From NCBI GenBank assembly GCA_025094145.1, contig JALLLS010000059.1, positions 62,001 through 126,000 on the forward strand: 64,000 bases of DNA, given 5' to 3'. The DNA is from Spinellus fusiger (Eukaryota > Mucoromycota > Mucoromycetes > Mucorales > Phycomycetaceae). Below are positions 34,349 through 45,456 of the stretch, piece by piece. Below the pieces are notes generated by a model. The model saw nothing but the letters and a program-made list of their open reading frames with translations, was not told the origin of the DNA and searched no databases. Each line of letters starts with the position of its first letter. The stretch's first letter is position 1. The translations under genes and the position numbers were made by a program.

Positions 34349-35306
34349 TTACCACTGTTGGCTACTTGGTTCTTTTCTTCAGCACCCATGGACGCAACAA
34401 TCTCAGGCAATAATTTAGACCGTTGATGCCATGCAGAGTAATTACTGAAGCTCTGATTGATCTTTCGAGTAGTAAAATCGTATTCTCCCTTGACAATGGC
34501 CTTTTCCTGTGTGTCTGAGGAACTGTGTTGTTCTTGGCTAGAGTGTTTGGCCTTGGCTCTCAACTGACATACCACATAGCGTCTGTAATCCCATCCATGG
34601 ACTAATGATAGGAGTTCTTAGTATGGGATTCTTCTTCTCTCCCCTCCACCACCTACAGTTTCTAGCATCCATTGTCAACATCTTATCCACCAAGGCAAGT
34701 TCACCCATCCAGTCAGGGGATGGCATTGTCTCCAAACACCACCGACGATGGTTCCATAGCCAATAGGACTTTGGATTGATACGGATCAGTTGCATAAACA
34801 GACCCAATTCATTCATAAACACAGCCCGATTACTCTTCACACATGCTTGTTCCTGTTCCTGTTGTTCTGGTATAGGTTGGAGTGTATCCAGTAATATAAG
34901 TCGACGTGTATTCCAGACAGTATAAAAGTCAGGGTTCATATGAAGGATTTGTGTTGTAACTGCTAGTGCGGCAGGCGTGTACACTTTGGCCTCTCTCTAT
35001 ATTTTTATATATATACACATATATACATACAAAAAGAGAGAGAGAGAGAGAGAAGTAGATACAATAAGACAGTGTATGACACTTGGACATTTCTCTTCCT
35101 TACATTGTCCAAGCATTGCTTCATAAGTGTCTGGAACTCTTCTATCTTGACTGCTTCTTTGGCACGACGAGCCAATAGCACTTCTTCTGACGTCTTTACA
35201 CGCTTCACACCATGCTACAGTCAAAATTAAAATCAGACACATAAGAGAAGAGAAGAAGAACAGAGAAGAAGAAAGGACAGGTGTGTTTACTTACAACATC
35301 ACTCAT
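32913..35306 (-). CDS. BET4: Rab geranylgeranyltransferase alpha subunit, long form with Ig-like and LRR regions
   Basis: Alpha subunit of RabGGTase (type II GGTase), which with a beta subunit adds geranylgeranyl groups to Rab GTPases. The start is MSDV (35306), spliced to [17 protein letters not shown]. Prenyltransferase alpha repeats follow: [31 protein letters not shown] and [10 protein letters not shown], then [13 protein letters not shown]. Next come a beta-rich segment ([20 protein letters not shown]) in the position of the Ig-like insert, and [20 protein letters not shown]. The last exons give [15 protein letters not shown] and an LRR-like tail ([14 protein letters not shown], then [18 protein letters not shown]), stop 32913-32915. 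Yeast Bet4 lacks both the insert and the LRR, which are known from animal forms. Introns are numerous; one holds a (TA)n run at 34317-34345. The exact 3' splice choices are tentative. Confidence 0.82.
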
Positions 35307-35602
35307 CGTAAGCAAGTCGAACCCGTAGGACTCGGTACTGAGTTTCAATCTCACCTGTCCTTCTGTCTCAAAGTCTATTTTCACAGTGGAGATCAATTCA
35401 ATGCCCGCGGTCTGTCTTTTTGTACTGATAAAAGAAGAAGAATAACATGGACGGAGCTAAACATGTCTTGCTTGGATGTCGGAGGTTGAACTGGTTGTCA
35501 CCCCCTCCCTCCTACCCCTGGTCGTTAAGGACAAAGCTTATTTTTTCCTCTCTTCTTTTTCCTCCCCTTTCCCTCTCCCTCTCTTCTAAGCTTGCAAATC
35601 CA
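35307..35602. promoter_or_regulatory. Shared divergent promoter, BET4 / fumarase
   Basis: Head-to-head starts about 300 bp apart. A CT-rich block at 35545-35590 lies directly upstream of the fumarase ATG. No clear TATA box. Confidence 0.5.
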
Positions 35603-37746
<2,144 letters not shown>

Positions 37747-38187
37747 ACACCTTTCTTCTTACTCAAAAAACATGAGTCATGTAATCATACGAACTCCTAG
37801 TATCCTTAAGAATATATAAAACTACCCACTACTACTTCCCTCTCTCTTTTTTTCTTCTTTCTTTCTTGTTCTGCAATAGACAATGGAATCTATAAATATG
37901 TGCTTTTATTGAGAGATCTAGAGAGAGATCTAGAGAGAGAACTCTTTCCGTTTTTTGTTTTTGTAGACATAAGCCAGTATAGGAAGAAGATGAAGAATAG
38001 AAGTGTAGCAAGAAGGGGTAGGGTGGTGGTGACTATGTGACTAGTAATGCCAATGATAATACCACACGTAAGCAGTCATGGTAAAGGGTTGATATACATG
38101 ATACATGATGAAGAATAGGTGGTGGTGGTGGTGGTGGTGGTGGTGGTGTGAAGGTGACGGGTGTTGGGTGTTGGGTGTTAGGTGACT
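37747..38187. other. Convergent 3' spacer, fumarase / UQCC2-like
   Basis: About 440 bp with a (GGT)n microsatellite at 38119-38147, a GATCTAGAGA repeat at 37914-37940 and a TTGGGTGTTGGGTG run at 38163-38181. No gene seen. Confidence 0.6.
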
Positions 38188-38621
38188 TTATGGCCCTACA
38201 CTTGCTTGGGAAGAACCAAATAACCTTGCCAGGGGTCCCTTTTTACTATCTTTGGTTGCTTCCAAAGAAGAAATAAGACCAGAGTAGTATTTTGGATTTC
38301 CTGCTGGCTGAAGAATCTTATCGGATAAAGGATACTTTTGTAGGGTGTGTCAGTACAATAGACACCTTCAGCTCTAAATACCTTTGTCATAAAACTATTA
38401 TTCAACAACATATCAAGGGCTGCCAACTGTTTTTTGGCGTCGTCAATATCAAAAGGTGCGTTTTCATTCTCAAGAGGCTGCTTAAATGTCTCCTCTACGC
38501 GTGTGGCTAAGATTTGCTTCATATCTCTATTGGGCCGTACTTTGTCTGCTGGCCAATCCCTCACAAGGCGAAGGTAAGAGCGGTAGAGTGTCTGGATTTC
38601 AGTACGTGCGGCTTGGGACAT
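38188..38621 (-). CDS. UQCC2: Mitochondrial complex III assembly factor, UQCC2/Cbp6-like
   Basis: Two exons, 38382-38621 and 38188-38334, split by a 47-nt intron; 128 residues. The protein begins MSQAARTEIQTLYRSYLRLV and continues RDWPADKVRPNRDMKQIL, then TRVEETFKQ. This matches the UQCC2/Cbp6 pattern (YRxFLxL...WPxDxxxxxRDL...RVxxxF). After the splice it reads MTK-YPLSDKILQPAGNPKYYSG, corresponding to the family's KYP region. UQCC2/Cbp6 with its partner binds newly made cytochrome b in the mitochondrial matrix. The LYR triplet may suggest an LYR-motif protein as the alternative. Divergent from the ketopantoate reductase gene across about 210 bp. Confidence 0.72.
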
Positions 38622-38828
38622 GGCAGAAAACAGTAGAAAACAGTAACAGAAAAAAGAAGAAAAAAAAAAAGAAAAAAAGTCTTTACGAGCAGGTCTACCG
38701 AATCATTGGATACTCCGACATCCTTGCTTTACCCAAGCCACCCATGTCCAAAAGAAGAGATTCATGGACTCAACAATAGACACCGCACTCAAAAGATAGA
38801 CTCCTTTCTCTTTTATTTCATCCTAGCA

Positions 38829-39815
38829 ATGCATTTTCATATTCTCGGTGTAGGGGCCATTGGTTGTCATATGGCAACTATGCTACGTATGCACCAACAC
38901 ACAGTCACACTTTTGATGAAAACAAAACAAAGAGTGGAGCAATTCAACGCCCACCAGCAGACCATTGTCTATACACAAGAAAACAAGACACAGCGCATTT
39001 CTGGATTTGAGACTGGGTTAACCACCCCCTGCTCTCTTGAGAAGACTACAGAGGCACCCATTGATATCCTAATTACATGTACAAAAGCCCACCATATTAG
39101 AGACGCCATCAAGCCTCTCATACCCCGCCTAACAAAAGACAGCACTGTTGTGCTATTGCATAATGGCATGGGGGTTGCTGAAGAATTAATGGGATCTGTC
39201 TGGAAGAACCAAAGTCCGCCTACAGTGCTGGTGGGTGTGAATCAGCACGGGGTGGAGCGCACAGGCCCTTTTCAGATTACAAACCACGGAGGATGGGAGG
39301 ATCCACAGGCATTGGGGATTAGTGTTTATCCTCATACTTCAGGAACAGAAAAGACCCTGACCATTATTGAAGCATTGACACGTATTAAACCCCTCTCTGC
39401 TGTGTCTTTACCATGGGAAGAGTTGGTGAAGAAAATGGCCACCAAATTAGTCATTAATGCATGCATTAATCCAGTAGCCACTCTTCTCAACTGTAAAAAT
39501 CGTTATCTTATTGAAAATAATCCTCATGCAGAGAGGATCATGTTCAGTGTGTGTGAAGAAGCCATGTCTGTGCTGGGTCCAATGTTTCCTGGCGAAACTG
39601 TAGACAGTCTTTATGCCACAGTTAGACATGTCAATCATATCAGAGGCAATAATACATGTTCCATGTTGCAGGACATTCATGCCAAATCCACCACAGAAGT
39701 GGATTATATTAATGGATATCTCTGTCGCTTAGGAATAGATCAGAAGAAACCCACGCCTACCAATCAGGCACTTGTTAATTTTATTCATGCTAAAACCACC
39801 CTTGTGAGCAAATAA
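38829..39815 (+). CDS. panE: 2-dehydropantoate 2-reductase (ketopantoate reductase)
   Basis: Single exon, 328 residues, TAA stop. It reduces ketopantoate to pantoate with NADPH in pantothenate (CoA precursor) synthesis. The N-terminal Rossmann motif is HILGVGAIGCHMA. Further ApbA/PanE signatures are DILITCTKAHHIRDAI, VVLLHNGMGVAEEL and the C-terminal helical domain with KKMATKLVINACINPVATLL, which carries the conserved catalytic Lys and Asn. A motif TEVDYINGYL near the end matches the substrate-binding E-x-D-x-x-N-G. ATG 38829 is chosen because it begins the Rossmann strand; the longer frame upstream lies in the promoter region. Complete and normal in length. Confidence 0.92.
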   Translation: MHFHILGVGAIGCHMATMLRMHQHTVTLLMKTKQRVEQFNAHQQTIVYTQENKTQRISGFETGLTTPCSLEKTTEAPIDILITCTKAHHIRDAIKPLIPRLTKDSTVVLLHNGMGVAEELMGSVWKNQSPPTVLVGVNQHGVERTGPFQITNHGGWEDPQALGISVYPHTSGTEKTLTIIEALTRIKPLSAVSLPWEELVKKMATKLVINACINPVATLLNCKNRYLIENNPHAERIMFSVCEEAMSVLGPMFPGETVDSLYATVRHVNHIRGNNTCSMLQDIHAKSTTEVDYINGYLCRLGIDQKKPTPTNQALVNFIHAKTTLVSK

Positions 39816-40956
39816 AAGAGTCAACAAAGGATGCTTTAACTGAGCCTTCATTTCTGATATTGCCTTGCTTGAAAAATTAGTACTGTTTTCTGTTATAATA
39901 TATAAATATAAATATATAGTTATAGTCATATAAGTTTGCGAAGTGATAATCCTTGTCCTATGGGTTCTTCTTCTAGTGTATGCTTCTTGGTATATCTATC
40001 TATATCTACAGATAGTATATATGTAGTAATGCCTCCCTAATGACAGAAATGACTAAGGTTATTTTCCCTACAAGTCCTGCTATCCATCGACATGAGTCCT
40101 TTATAGATGCTTTAGTTACTATTGATTCCATCTTAATTTTTAAACTGTCTTGGGTCTATCTCGGGAAGGAAACATCTCTCTTCTTGATGTGTTGAATGTG
40201 CAGAAAATGGTTCAATGGGGGACACACTCCAATACTGACCTCTAATTTGTGGATTATTGTGCTGTAGATTGATCTAATAAATAACCTTTGTCCTAAATTG
40301 AATATTTCTAGATAATACCTACAGTGAGGAGCCTCTGTACAGTTATATTTATTGCTCCTTGATCATTTGTGGACATTCTTAGTGGGTTTATTCTTCAAGA
40401 TAATGACTGTGTGTGTGTGCAATTTATTCTGTGCATTTCTTAAGCCTCTTCTCTCTCTTGCATCTATTTGAGCTATAGGAGTAAATAAGTGTATTTAGTA
40501 ATAAAAGTGTTGTATCTCTCAAAGATCCATGTTACAATAGTTACATCTGCTTATATACTTTTCTGAACTGTGTTAATTGAATAAACAATAGCAATGTCTT
40601 TTGGGATGTGTAGTTTCAATTTCTTAACATCCTTCATAATAATACAATGCTGGTTTATTGAACATAAACATTTGCACAATAAGATAAGTTTTCAGATGAT
40701 TTAACAAAATAGAGTCAACAAAGTAACATATAATTCTTTCAATTAAGCAGTCAAGGATTGTGAAAAAGTTTGAGCCAATCTGCCTTTCACAACCTCAATG
40801 GCCATTTGTATTGGGATTACATGTATTTCTTCTAGTTATTATACATGTTTATATATATATTGTTTTTTTAATAATAGTAATAATTTTGTCTTCAAGTAGT
40901 TTTACATTGCTTGAACTTTGATGGCTACCTCTCTTCTTTTATTATTAGACCTTAAT
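39816..40956. other. Intergenic spacer
   Basis: No gene recognised; AT-rich, with many in-frame stops on both strands. Confidence 0.5.
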
Positions 40957-41009
40957 ACTGTATTTTGACTGAATACAGCTCAGAGTATTCATTATTGCTG
41001 TTATTATTC

Positions 41010-41053
41010 GGGTGTTAAAGAATCTATGTGTGCATTGGGCCTAATAAACACCC
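41010..41053 (+). repeat. GGGTGTT...AACACCC hairpin motif, copy B
   Basis: Same 44-nt block as at 15213-15256, with only about one base different in the loop (TGCATTGGG versus TTCATTGGG). Confidence 0.7.
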
Positions 41054-41232
41054 TTTGAGAACTCCTTTTATTTACTTATCTATCTATTAAAGAAATACAT
41101 AGAAACACTTATAAAACTGTAGATCATTGAACCGTGCAAGTGCACCAATGTTATCTCCGAATATACTTGGAGTTAGTTTAAATCCCGGGTAGTAATTTAC
41201 ACTGAAGCGTAACTATACTAACTCTTATTATA

Positions 41233-42191
41233 ATGTCTACTTCACCCACCGAGGCAACAGTCACTAATGAAGCAACAGCCACGACTGAAAAAACAACCAG
41301 CACCGAGAAACAGACACTACTGAACAGAATTCTAGTGATGAATATACCTTTAAACCTCATAGACAATGGAAACCGGTTGATGAAGACATGCGCAAAACTA
41401 TTCTATACGAGCGCAATGTCAATGGTCTAAAGCTAAGAGAGATTGCTGCTATGATCAGTGTTAGTGAATCAACTGTTTCCAGTATCTTGACTCAGCACAA
41501 GCTTAGTACTGGAAAGACACATACACCTCGTAAAAAAGGAAAATATGTTGATGAAGACATGCGCAAAACTATTCTACACGAGCGCAATGTCAATGGTCTA
41601 AAGCTAAGAGAGATTGCTACTATGATCAGTGTTAGTGATAAAACTGTTTCCAGTATCTTGATTCAACACAAGCTTAATATTGGAAAGACACATACACCTC
41701 GTAAAAAAGGAAAATATGTTGATGAAGACATGCGCAAAACTATTCTATACGAGCGCAATGTCAATGGTCTAAAGCTAAGAGAGATTGCTGCTATGATCAG
41801 TGTTAGTGAATCAACTGTTTCCAGTATCTTGACTCAGCACAAGCTTAGTACTGGAAAGACACATACACCTCGTAAAAAAGGAAAATATGTTGATGAAGAC
41901 ATGCGCAAAACTATTCTACATGAGCGCAATGTCAATGGCCTCAAGCAAAAAGAGATTGCTGCTATAGTTGGTACCAGCAAAACGACAGTTTTCAATGTCT
42001 TGAAGGCATTCAGCGAAAGTGTCTCTCTTGAGACTATAAAAGATATCAAGACTGAGTCCATAATTACCAAGGAAGCTGAGCCAAACTCACAAGTGGAATC
42101 ACAGCCCACTGCAGACAATAGAGAGATTAAGCAGGAGCATGATCAATCCAGCTGCACAGGCCACCTTTTACAGGTCAATGATGAGACTTGA
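41233..42191 (+). pseudogene. Multi-unit helix-turn-helix protein, copy B (frameshifted)
   Basis: Counterpart of 15438-16397. One A is missing in the run at 41308-41310 (GAGAAACAG versus GAGAAAACAG), so the frame from the shared ATG at 41233 shifts and ends at about 41430. The HTH part is open from 41388 (MRKTILYER) to the TGA at 42189-42191. Four 57-residue units start at 41376, 41547, 41718 and 41889. Units 1 and 3 appear identical over 171 bp, and unit 2 is a type not found whole in copy A. A shorter protein starting at the internal ATG 41388 is possible, so loss of function is not certain. Confidence 0.7.
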
Positions 42192-42446
42192 ACTTATCCT
42201 ATAAATAATTGTATCTGACCTTATCTTTATTAGTGGACATGAATATTAGATTATATTCTACTATCTACAGAGTCAAAGTAGTAGCTTATTACTAAGAATA
42301 TCAGTGGAAGTATGCTTTGAAATAAATAAACAAGAGTCTATGACCAAGCCATATAAAGTCCACCAATAAATACAGCAGTACTAATAGTAATGTACTAATG
42401 TAAATAGATATCAAATACTGAATGATGATACCAACTATATTAGATA

Positions 42447-43123
42447 AAGTGACCAGAAAGAATTAGAATTGAGATATCTTAAATGCATATTTTCTTTATC
42501 TTAATAGTGTTATAAATTTAAGATTTTATTAGATTGAAGCGTGAAGGTTTCAATGCATAAAGAGAATAGTTATTATAATACATAACTATGGTGTGAGATA
42601 GGGTGGTGTGACTACCCAATCTTCTTGGAGATTTGGTGGGAAGTACCTTTGCAATGATAAGAAGACAAGACCCCACATTATAGAAAAATAATAGCAGAAT
42701 ATTATAAAAAGCTTAGTTCTCTACCTCTTTAATAAAACAGACCTTGATCCGAATAGCTGCCTGGAAGCATAGACGAGCAATATAGGCTTTAAAGACTTTG
42801 GTAGTTGACTGTTTCCTATTCCCAACTAATTTGCTTTGTGTCTCTTTTCTTTTCGTTGGTTCTGAACTGTGTTTGCATCAGGTGCAATAACCATACTAAA
42901 AACCTGTTTGTTTTCTACCCCTCACAATTCACTTGTTCAAAATCTACCCTCCTCTATACTTCTACACTCATGCACAGTCAAGGATATCCCTACGTCTATT
43001 TCTTCTCGTTGCAACACCGTGTCAGTAGCCAGCCCCTCCAGGTCTTACGTGTCTCCATTTAGATCTCCTGTACCCAACATTACAATGGTTTTATTGTAAG
43101 GTTGCTTAGTAACCACTGACAGA
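42447..43123. other. Spacer with an unassigned open stretch
   Basis: Two overlapping short frames (42805-43062 and 42869-43099) end at a GTAAGG that could be a donor site. The Ser/Pro-rich stretch (SSRCNTVSVASPSRSYVSPF) has no recognised family. It may be a dead retroelement gag piece; it is not called as a gene. Confidence 0.35.
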
Positions 43124-44075
43124 CTTTGGCATCTACCACTGTATGATATATCCACCCCATTCCAACATCAGGGCAGTCTCCAACTATTTTTTGGTAGAAT
43201 ATACCTTCCTGTACTTCCTAATGACTTTATTGGAGTGACCTTAAAGGTACTTTATTGAGTTTAGTCCAGGGTTTTTTGTGAGCCAGTAAAGAATCACTAA
43301 TATACTATTTACTAATCTCTAATTAAGTTTCCTTATTCGTATGGAGTCTAACATTGTCATCCTGTAAGCGGTCGCTTACTCCAGGTTTTAGAACAGAGAG
43401 ACGCCTGATTTCATGATAGTAGACATCTCCCAAGGCATCAATGTTCTTGTTGAAGTTTATACAGTCTACTAAGATCCATCCCCCCATACCTTCCTCACAG
43501 AAACAGCCCCATACACTCACTCTGACACCCCCAAACTTCTTTGTTTCCAGGACATTCTTGGGATTAAGAGCCGTACCGTTCTGCCTGATGACTTTTATGC
43601 CCATATCATAACTCATCAGCTCGACTCTGGACTCATCGGACCAGACAACCTCTTGTCACTGCTCAAGTGTCCACTGGGGCCTTGCCTCCATATTCTTCTT
43701 GGTAAGAACAGGATTCACAAGCGGACTGCAAGAGTGAAACCCGATCTCATCGAGGTAATCCTTCAAGGTTAGTCTTTATACCTTGATAGACTTGCACATT
43801 ACTGTTTTTCTAAACTATCAGAGAGCTCTGTCGTCTATATTTATCTTTCTGTCACTCTTGGGTGAGGGTTCAATTAGGTTGGTTTTCTTGTAGTGCTTTA
43901 CAATATCTCTTACAGTGGAAGTAGACACGTTGAACATACTAGATGTCTCGACCTGAGTAGAATTTATGTTCAGCACCTGGTAGAAGGTATCTGAGCGAGC
44001 CTTGAGGCTAGTATACTTCCAATACATCTAAGGGGTCCTGGTAAAGATGTTTGTGGCGTTAGATTGTGCAGACAT
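43124..44075 (-). pseudogene. Tc1/mariner transposase relic B
   Basis: The start MSAQSNATNIFTRTP at 44075 is followed by a stop, then MYWKYTSLKARSDTFYQVLN, an HTH (TSSMFNVSTSTVRDIVKHYK) and NLIEPSPKSDRKINIDDRAL. Further down comes a core segment (SDESRVE just upstream of MSYDMGIKVIRQNGTALNP), then FGGVRVSVWGCF and QDDN near 43350. These are Tc1-type DDE landmarks: DE-S-R and the W-G-C strand, and a second D. Stops, frameshifts and a missing 3' end show it is inactive. It is homologous to relic C at 61533-62566, which keeps about 80 bp more at the 3' end. Confidence 0.8.
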
Positions 44076-44460
44076 TATATGAAAAGAAGTGTTATGGGGA
44101 AAAAAGAAAGAAATAGTATGTTATCTTTTGGTATTTCAAATAGCCTAGAATTTGAAAATATTCTATTACTTTCTACTACTCACTTTATTTATTGTTACCT
44201 ACAGGGAAACGGAACAAACACATGATACCAGAAGGTGCTCAATATATTAGTAAATGGAGGCCGAAAATACAACAAATACAAAAGAAAGAAAACAAAGCAA
44301 AATAAAGAATATATATATATTTATATATATAAAACCACAATATGAGAGATGAAAAAAAACAAAGGCAAGAAGAAGGTGCCGGTGCAAGGGTAATACGATA
44401 CACACATAGAGAGTACATTAATACATTTTGAACTAATTATTCTTACTGTTATTTTATTAG

Positions 44461-44904
44461 TGAGAAGGGGTTTTGGCGCCCAAAAAGATTTGAATACGAT
44501 CCTACCAAGCTGCCAGTCATTGCCTATGGCACAGGAATGAAAGGAAAGAATGCTCCCAAGTTTAAAGGTCATCGTGTTGGTTTGATGAGAGTTTTATATC
44601 AATCATTGAAAATGAAACAAAAAGATGGAGATCTTCTTATGGTTGATGTTGATTAATTTCGAAAATCAAGAGTAAACATGATTGACTTCTCACTCAATAT
44701 GAAAAACTCTTCTAACAGTTACTCTGTTTTATTTTTGTTCTTAAGATCTGCCACACTTATAACACAAATATCCTCACCGAGGTATTAGTGAATTTCAACA
44801 GTATTCACGCTTGCCAAAGTTGTGGAATTGTTTAGAACAGAGATGTGAATGCATCAAAGAATATCTATACAATTGCAGAAGAGGGATTAAAGGGTCGCCA
44901 CTGA
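44461..44904 (+). pseudogene. Fanzor/TnpB-like nuclease relic 2
   Basis: After an acceptor at 44458-44460 the frame reads EKGFWRPKRFEYDPTKLPVI, then AYGTGMKGKNAPKFKGHRVG and LLMVDVD-stop-FRKSR. An intron (44672-44745) then leads to ICHTYNTNILTEVLVNFNS and HACQSCGIV-stop-NRDVNASKNIYTIA, ending at a TGA at 44902-44904. KFKGHRVG, a D-V-D-[E]-F-x-x-S-R block, a Cys pair (CQSC) and the intact RuvC-III motif NRDVNASKNI match TnpB/Fanzor C-terminal halves. There are two nonsense codons, TAA 44654-44656 where Glu is expected and TAG 44833-44835 where Trp is expected. The first zinc pair has Tyr in place of Cys (CHTY). Weak coding-like sequence runs upstream to about 44200. It lies head-to-head with Tc1 relic B. 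Confidence 0.68.
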
Positions 44905-45456
44905 CCAGCTCCATTGTGTCGAGAAGAATAGATACTCATATTCGTATTTTACTATACCACCATATCAAAGGTGGTTTCCTCCAAGATTCAGATATTTACA
45001 GGTAAATCTACATAATAATCTTTATTTGTTTAAAAACTAACATGAATACATCTTAATTTATTTTCACTCTTTTTCAAATCGATTTGTTATTTTTAAACAA
45101 TTATAATTCATCTCTTTTTATATCCCAAAAATCTTTAGGTGTATAATGATCATCTCATAAAAAACACGCTTCTCTCTCTCTCTCTTTTGATTAACTATTA
45201 CGCTTATTTAAACTATTAATAAGTAAACAAGTATTCATCCTACCCATAAACATTCAGATTGAAATTAGTAAAAGAGAACAGTCAACAAAAATAATAATCA
45301 AAAATAACATATCGTTTTTCACCACGTCGCCTTATTTGTTTCCTCTTTCTTCTCTGCCGGAGAATTAAAAAGCGTGGCTGAGAGAGTTTGAACTTTCTCG
45401 GTGTCCTTGCAGCTAAATTTTCAAAAGATGATCTTTTTCATAGGCTTCTCATAATT
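44905..45456. other. AT-rich spacer
   Basis: No gene recognised. A CTCTCTCTCTCT tract at 45171-45187 and a pyrimidine-rich stretch near 45330-45360 precede the coiled-coil gene. Confidence 0.5.

Larger units (their letters stand above)
40957..42446. repeat. Duplicated 1.5-kb unit, copy B (HTH-repeat gene plus flanks)
   Basis: Second copy of the segment at 15148-16653, same orientation, about 26 kb away. Flanks differ by scattered point changes and a few short indels, for example a missing TACTATTACTGT-type triplet run near 41000 and GAATATTAGATT versus GAATATTATATT near 42245. This implies a fairly recent duplication or transposition. Confidence 0.85.
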
